Shown here piece by piece: positions 60,509-64,000 of a stretch of 64,000 nt of DNA. The position numbers were made by a program, and so were the translations under genes. The notes below the pieces were generated by a model. It searched no databases, had not been told where the DNA came from, and was given only the letters and a program-made list of their open reading frames with translations. Each line of letters starts with the position of its first letter. The first letter of the stretch is position 1. The stretch spans positions 1 to 64,000 of the forward strand of contig NZ_QXFL01000005.1 of assembly GCF_003584125.1 (NCBI RefSeq). The letters run 5' to 3'. The DNA is from Aurantiacibacter zhengii (GTDB lineage: Bacteria; Pseudomonadota; Alphaproteobacteria; Sphingomonadales; Sphingomonadaceae).

Positions 60509-61261
60509 ATGCGTATCCTGCTTACCAACGATGACGGCATCCACGCCCCCGGCCTTGCCGTGCTGGAAGAAATCGCCCGCGAACTCTCCGACGAGGTGTG
60601 GGTCTGTGCCCCTGCAGAGGAGCAGTCGGGCGCGGGTCATTCGCTCACGCTGCACCACCCCGTCAGGCTTCGCGAGCATGGCGAGCGGCGCTTCAGCGTC
60701 ACCGGCACGCCCACGGATTCGGTGAACCTTGCGCTGCGCAAGCTGTTTGCCGATGGCAAGCCCGACCTCGTCCTTTCCGGCGTGAACGCGGGCGAGAACC
60801 TGGGCGACGACATAACCTATTCCGGCACCATTTCCGCCGCGATGGAAGCGGCGCTGGCGGGCATACCAGCCATCGGCCTAAGCCAAGCCTACCGCGAAAC
60901 CCGCTTCGGCTTCGATGCGGCCCGCAAGTGGGGAGCCAAGGTCCTTGCCCCGCTGATCGATGTGCAGATGGCCAAGCGCACTCTGGTCAACGTCAACTTC
61001 CCCGCGCTGCCCGCAGACGAGGTGAAGGGCATCCGCGTGGTGCGACAGGGCTTTCACGATTACGAACGCGGTTCGCTGGCGGAAGGGACCGATCCGCGCG
61101 GCCGCAAGTACTACTGGTTCGGCCTGCAGGATGCGGAACACACGCTGGACCACGGGACCGATCTGGAAGCTATCGAAGATGGCTACGTCGCGGTTACGCC
61201 GCTCCAGCTCGACCTGACCCACCATTCCGCCATTTCCGATCTTGCGGACAGGTTCGCCTGA
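60509..61261 (+). CDS. surE: 5'/3'-nucleotidase SurE
   Basis: Protein of 250 residues. The N-terminal metal site MRILLTNDDGIHAPG with Asp-Asp, then Ser in APAEEQSGAGHSLTLH and Asn in LSGVNAGENLGDDITYSGT, are the SurE signatures. It removes phosphate from nucleoside monophosphates and short polyphosphates under stress. It starts 3 nt after serS and ends 3 nt before the ion channel gene, so the three are probably co-transcribed. Confidence 0.97.
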   Translation: MRILLTNDDGIHAPGLAVLEEIARELSDEVWVCAPAEEQSGAGHSLTLHHPVRLREHGERRFSVTGTPTDSVNLALRKLFADGKPDLVLSGVNAGENLGDDITYSGTISAAMEAALAGIPAIGLSQAYRETRFGFDAARKWGAKVLAPLIDVQMAKRTLVNVNFPALPADEVKGIRVVRQGFHDYERGSLAEGTDPRGRKYYWFGLQDAEHTLDHGTDLEAIEDGYVAVTPLQLDLTHHSAISDLADRFA

Positions 61262-61264
61262 TAG

Positions 61265-62350
61265 ATGGCGCGCGCGCACAACAGGGAACTGCGCACAGTC
61301 GGCAAGCGCCGCTTTGCCCCTATCCGCCGCGCCGTGAACATCCCCGTATGGGGCGACCTGTTCATCCGCCTGGGGCTGGCTATTTTCCTGATCTTCATCG
61401 TGGTGATGATCCATTGGTGGGACAGGGAGGGTCTGGTCGACAACCTCGACGGCCACGTCAGTTTCCTCGACGTGATCTACTTCACGATGATCTCGATCAC
61501 CACCACCGGCTTCGGCGATATTGCGCCCATCAGCGACAAGGCCCGCCTGGTCGAGGCGCTGATCGTGACGCCGGTCCGCTTTGCCGTCCTGTTCATCTTC
61601 GTGGGCACCGCCTACAATTTCCTTATCAAGCGCAGCTGGGAGAAATTCCGCATGGCCCGTATCCAGGACCAGCTTTCCGACCATGTCGTAGTCCTCGGGT
61701 TCGGTGTCTCCGGCGCTGAAGCCGTGGGCGAACTGATCGAACGCGGCACCGATCCCGCCTGCATCGTCGTGATGGACATGAACGAGGAACGGCTCGAACA
61801 GGCAGAATCGCTGGGCTGCAACGTGATCGAGGCCGATGCCTCGCGCGACGAAAACCTGGAGGCCGTGCGTATCAGCAAGGCGCAGACCGTGCTGGTTTCC
61901 GCCGGACGCGACGACGCCTCGATCCTGATCGTGCTGACCGTGCGCCATCTCGCGCCCAAGGTTCCCATCAGCGTGGTGGTGCGCGCGGCGGACAACGAAC
62001 TGCTGGCGCGGCAGGCGGGCGCGGACAACGTGATCAACCCCGTGCGCTTTACCGGCCTGCTGCTGGCGGGCAGTGCGCGCGGCGCGCACATTGCCGACTA
62101 TCTGGGCGACCTCGCCTCCGTCACCGGACGGGTGCAACTGGTGGAACGCGAAGTGCGGCAGGAAGAAATCGGCAAGTCGCTGAGCGAGGCGTGCTCGGGC
62201 GGCAGGGGTCTGCGCATCTACCGCAATGGCAACGCCTGTGGTTTCTGGGAGCAGGAGGCCGAATGCCTGCAGGCCGGCGACATCATCGTCGAAATCCAGC
62301 CCGCCGATATCGATGGGCCGGACGGCAACGACGCAAAGCCGAACAACTAG
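61265..62350 (+). CDS. Ion channel/TrkA-N (RCK) domain protein, potassium channel type
   Basis: Protein of 361 residues. Two membrane helices (about 38-58, LAIFLIFIVVMIHWW, and about 100-125, LIVTPVRFAVLFIFVG) flank a pore loop with the filter-like TTTGFGD. A cytoplasmic RCK/TrkA-N domain follows (VVLGFGVSGAEAVGELIERG) with a nucleotide-type loop, then a TrkA-C-like part to the end (GDIIVEIQPAD). It resembles MthK/Kch potassium channels gated by the RCK ring. Follows surE directly. Confidence 0.9.
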   Translation: MARAHNRELRTVGKRRFAPIRRAVNIPVWGDLFIRLGLAIFLIFIVVMIHWWDREGLVDNLDGHVSFLDVIYFTMISITTTGFGDIAPISDKARLVEALIVTPVRFAVLFIFVGTAYNFLIKRSWEKFRMARIQDQLSDHVVVLGFGVSGAEAVGELIERGTDPACIVVMDMNEERLEQAESLGCNVIEADASRDENLEAVRISKAQTVLVSAGRDDASILIVLTVRHLAPKVPISVVVRAADNELLARQAGADNVINPVRFTGLLLAGSARGAHIADYLGDLASVTGRVQLVEREVRQEEIGKSLSEACSGGRGLRIYRNGNACGFWEQEAECLQAGDIIVEIQPADIDGPDGNDAKPNN

Positions 62351-62359
62351 TCCGCAGGG

Positions 62360-62776
62360 CTATCCCAGCAGGATGAACACTCCGCCTGCCGCAGCCATTC
62401 CGACCACGAAATAGCTGGCATCGATCGCGAACAGTTTGCCCGGGCGCATCTGGAACAGGTAATTGATGCCGAGCGCGGGCGTCATGATCATGGCAGCAAA
62501 GCCCACGGCCATCATCATCACCACGTGCGGTGCCGGATTGGTGCGGGCGATGTTGTGGCCCAGCATCAGCACCACCACCATCTCGAACAGGAATGCCAGC
62601 AGCATGATCAGCCACGTCGGGTTCTGCCCCGCGCGCGGGCCGGCCTGCACCATGTCATCGGTAATACCGTTCATCTCGCGCCACGGCTTGCCGAACAGCG
62701 GGCCGTACCACAGCGCCCCGATCAGGAAAAAAGCCAGCGTGCCAAGCAGCACCGCCAGCAGGTTCACATCGCCCAT
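62360..62776 (-). CDS. DUF1761 membrane protein
   Basis: Protein of 138 residues with four hydrophobic segments (LLAVLLGTLAFFLIGALWYG, then WLIMLLAFLFEMVVVLML, VVMMMAVGFAAMIM, and the last near the C-terminus). The WYGPLFGKPWREMNG motif between the first two is characteristic of DUF1761. Function unknown. ATG 62776 has GGGAG 8 nt upstream; ATG 62791 would add five residues. It is convergent with the channel gene and divergent from rimO. Confidence 0.85.
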   Translation of the reverse strand: MGDVNLLAVLLGTLAFFLIGALWYGPLFGKPWREMNGITDDMVQAGPRAGQNPTWLIMLLAFLFEMVVVLMLGHNIARTNPAPHVVMMMAVGFAAMIMTPALGINYLFQMRPGKLFAIDASYFVVGMAAAGGVFILLG

Positions 62777-62850
62777 CGTCTTGTCTCCCATACCATGACC
62801 CGCGCGCAGACTAGCCCAAAGGCGCAATCGGGTGTAGGGGGCCGCGCATC

Positions 62851-64000
62851 ATGGCAACCCAGATCCCAGATCAGAAACGTGTCGGCATGGTCAGCCTCGG
62901 CTGTCCCAAGGCGCTGGTCGATTCCGAACGCATCCTCACCCGCCTGCGCGCCGATGGCTATGCCATGAGCCCTGACTACGAAGGCGCCGACGTGGTGCTG
63001 GTGAACACCTGCGGCTTCCTCGACTCCGCCAAGGAGGAAAGCCTCGAAGCCATCGGCGAGGCGATCAGCGAGAATGGCCGCGTCATCGTGACCGGCTGCA
63101 TGGGCGACGAGGCGGACCTGATCCGCAAGCGTTTTCCGCAGGTTCTCGCCATCACCGGCGCGCACCAGTACGAGGACGTGGTGGAAGCCGTGCACGAGGC
63201 GGCTCCGCCCGGCCAAGGACCCTATATCGACCTGGTGCCGCAGCCCGATATCAAGCTGACGCCGCGCCACTACAGCTACCTCAAGATCAGCGAGGGGTGT
63301 AACCATTCCTGCGCGTTCTGCATCATCCCCACGCTACGCGGGAAGCTGGCCAGCCGCCGCATCGATGCCGTGCTGCGCGAGGCGGAAAAACTGCTGGCTG
63401 CGGGCACCAAGGAACTGCTGGTCATCAGCCAGGATACCAGCGCCTACGGCGTCGACACCCGGCATGAAGAGCGGATGTGGAAGGGCCGCGAGGTCCGCGC
63501 CCACATGACCGACCTTGCCCGTGAACTGGGCCAGATGCGCACGCCCGAAGGCGACGTGCCGTGGGTGCGCCTGCACTACGTCTATCCCTACCCGCACGTC
63601 GACCAGGTCATCCCGCTGATGGCCGAAGGACTGCTGACGCCCTATCTCGACATTCCCTTCCAGCATGCCAGCCGCAACGTGCTGAAGGCCATGAAGCGCC
63701 CGGCGAACGAGGCCAAGGTGCTCGAGCGCCTTAAATCGTGGCGCGAAATCTGTCCCGAGATCGCGGTGCGCAGCAGCTTCGTGGTCGGCTTTCCCGGAGA
63801 GACCGAGGAAGACTTCCGCTACCTGCTGGAATGGCTGGAGGAAGCCCAGCTGGACCGCGTGGGCGCGTTCCGGTTCGAGCCGGTGGAAGGCGCGGCGGCC
63901 AACGCCCTGCCCGATCCGGTGCCCGAGGCGCTGAAGGAAGAACGCTACGCCCGCGTGATGGAAGTCACCGAGCGCATCAGCGCCGCAAAGCTCGCCGCCA
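62851..64000 (+). CDS. rimO: Ribosomal protein S12 methylthiotransferase RimO (truncated by window end)
   Basis: The first 383 codons are present; the gene runs off the window. The N-terminal MTTase domain ([20 protein letters not shown], then [28 protein letters not shown]) carries the three Cys of the second iron-sulfur cluster. The radical SAM core has C-x3-C-x2-C in [13 protein letters not shown]. The C-terminal TRAM domain is outside. RimO adds a methylthio group to the conserved Asp of S12. ATG 62851 is the first in-frame start. Confidence 0.97.
   Translation, partial: MATQIPDQKRVGMVSLGCPKALVDSERILTRLRADGYAMSPDYEGADVVLVNTCGFLDSAKEESLEAIGEAISENGRVIVTGCMGDEADLIRKRFPQVLAITGAHQYEDVVEAVHEAAPPGQGPYIDLVPQPDIKLTPRHYSYLKISEGCNHSCAFCIIPTLRGKLASRRIDAVLREAEKLLAAGTKELLVISQDTSAYGVDTRHEERMWKGREVRAHMTDLARELGQMRTPEGDVPWVRLHYVYPYPHVDQVIPLMAEGLLTPYLDIPFQHASRNVLKAMKRPANEAKVLERLKSWREICPEIAVRSSFVVGFPGETEEDFRYLLEWLEEAQLDRVGAFRFEPVEGAAANALPDPVPEALKEERYARVMEVTERISAAKLAA

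Overview
The window looks like chromosomal DNA of a GC-rich alphaproteobacterium of the Sphingomonadales (Erythrobacteraceae-like). This is an inference from gene content: TonB-dependent receptors, many acyl-CoA dehydrogenases and SDRs, serine hydrolases, sphingomonad-type IS elements, and ordinary core genes (serS, surE, rimO) at the right end. No rRNA gene, complete tRNA gene or CRISPR array was found.

1-10343 is the right part of an integrated mobile region. It ends in a 3' fragment of a tRNA-Val(CAC) gene (10294-10343) next to a tyrosine integrase. Inside are a Toprim/primase-like gene, a secreted lytic transglycosylase, two FAD-dependent dehydrogenases of the ketosteroid dehydrogenase/fumarate reductase type, and a set of broken IS elements (IS1182, IS6 twice, IS110, IS3). 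The two IS6 remnants are near-identical direct repeats that bracket the flavoprotein genes.

10440-14513 holds a YadA-like trimeric autotransporter adhesin and an ECF sigma/RskA-type anti-sigma pair.

14619-27120 is the most interesting block. One minus-strand operon encodes a TonB receptor, DgcN, a YkvI-like transporter, a serine hydrolase, an M19 dipeptidase, a small ACT-like protein and an HDAC-family amidohydrolase. A second encodes a serine hydrolase and DgcA. A divergent XRE-cupin regulator lies beside them, and the two operons share a 23-bp promoter-proximal motif. I read this as a regulon for uptake and breakdown of D-glutamate-containing peptides. An MFS transporter follows.

28561-48053 and 50713-59082 are acyl-CoA and fatty-acid-type catabolic clusters: enoyl-CoA hydratases, hotdog protein, nitronate monooxygenase-like protein, tandem TetR regulator, phosphotransferase-like protein, SDRs, a multifunctional beta-oxidation protein, five acyl-CoA dehydrogenases, thiolase, alcohol dehydrogenase, acyl-CoA synthetase, thioesterase, serine hydrolase, a TonB receptor and a sulfotransferase-like protein. 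They are interrupted at 48.1-50.7 kb by a less GC-rich patch with a frameshifted gene, a nitronate monooxygenase-like gene, a DUF2939 gene and four copies of a hairpin-forming intergenic repeat.

59225-64000 is core: serS-surE-ion channel in tight succession, a DUF1761 membrane protein on the other strand, and rimO running off the end.
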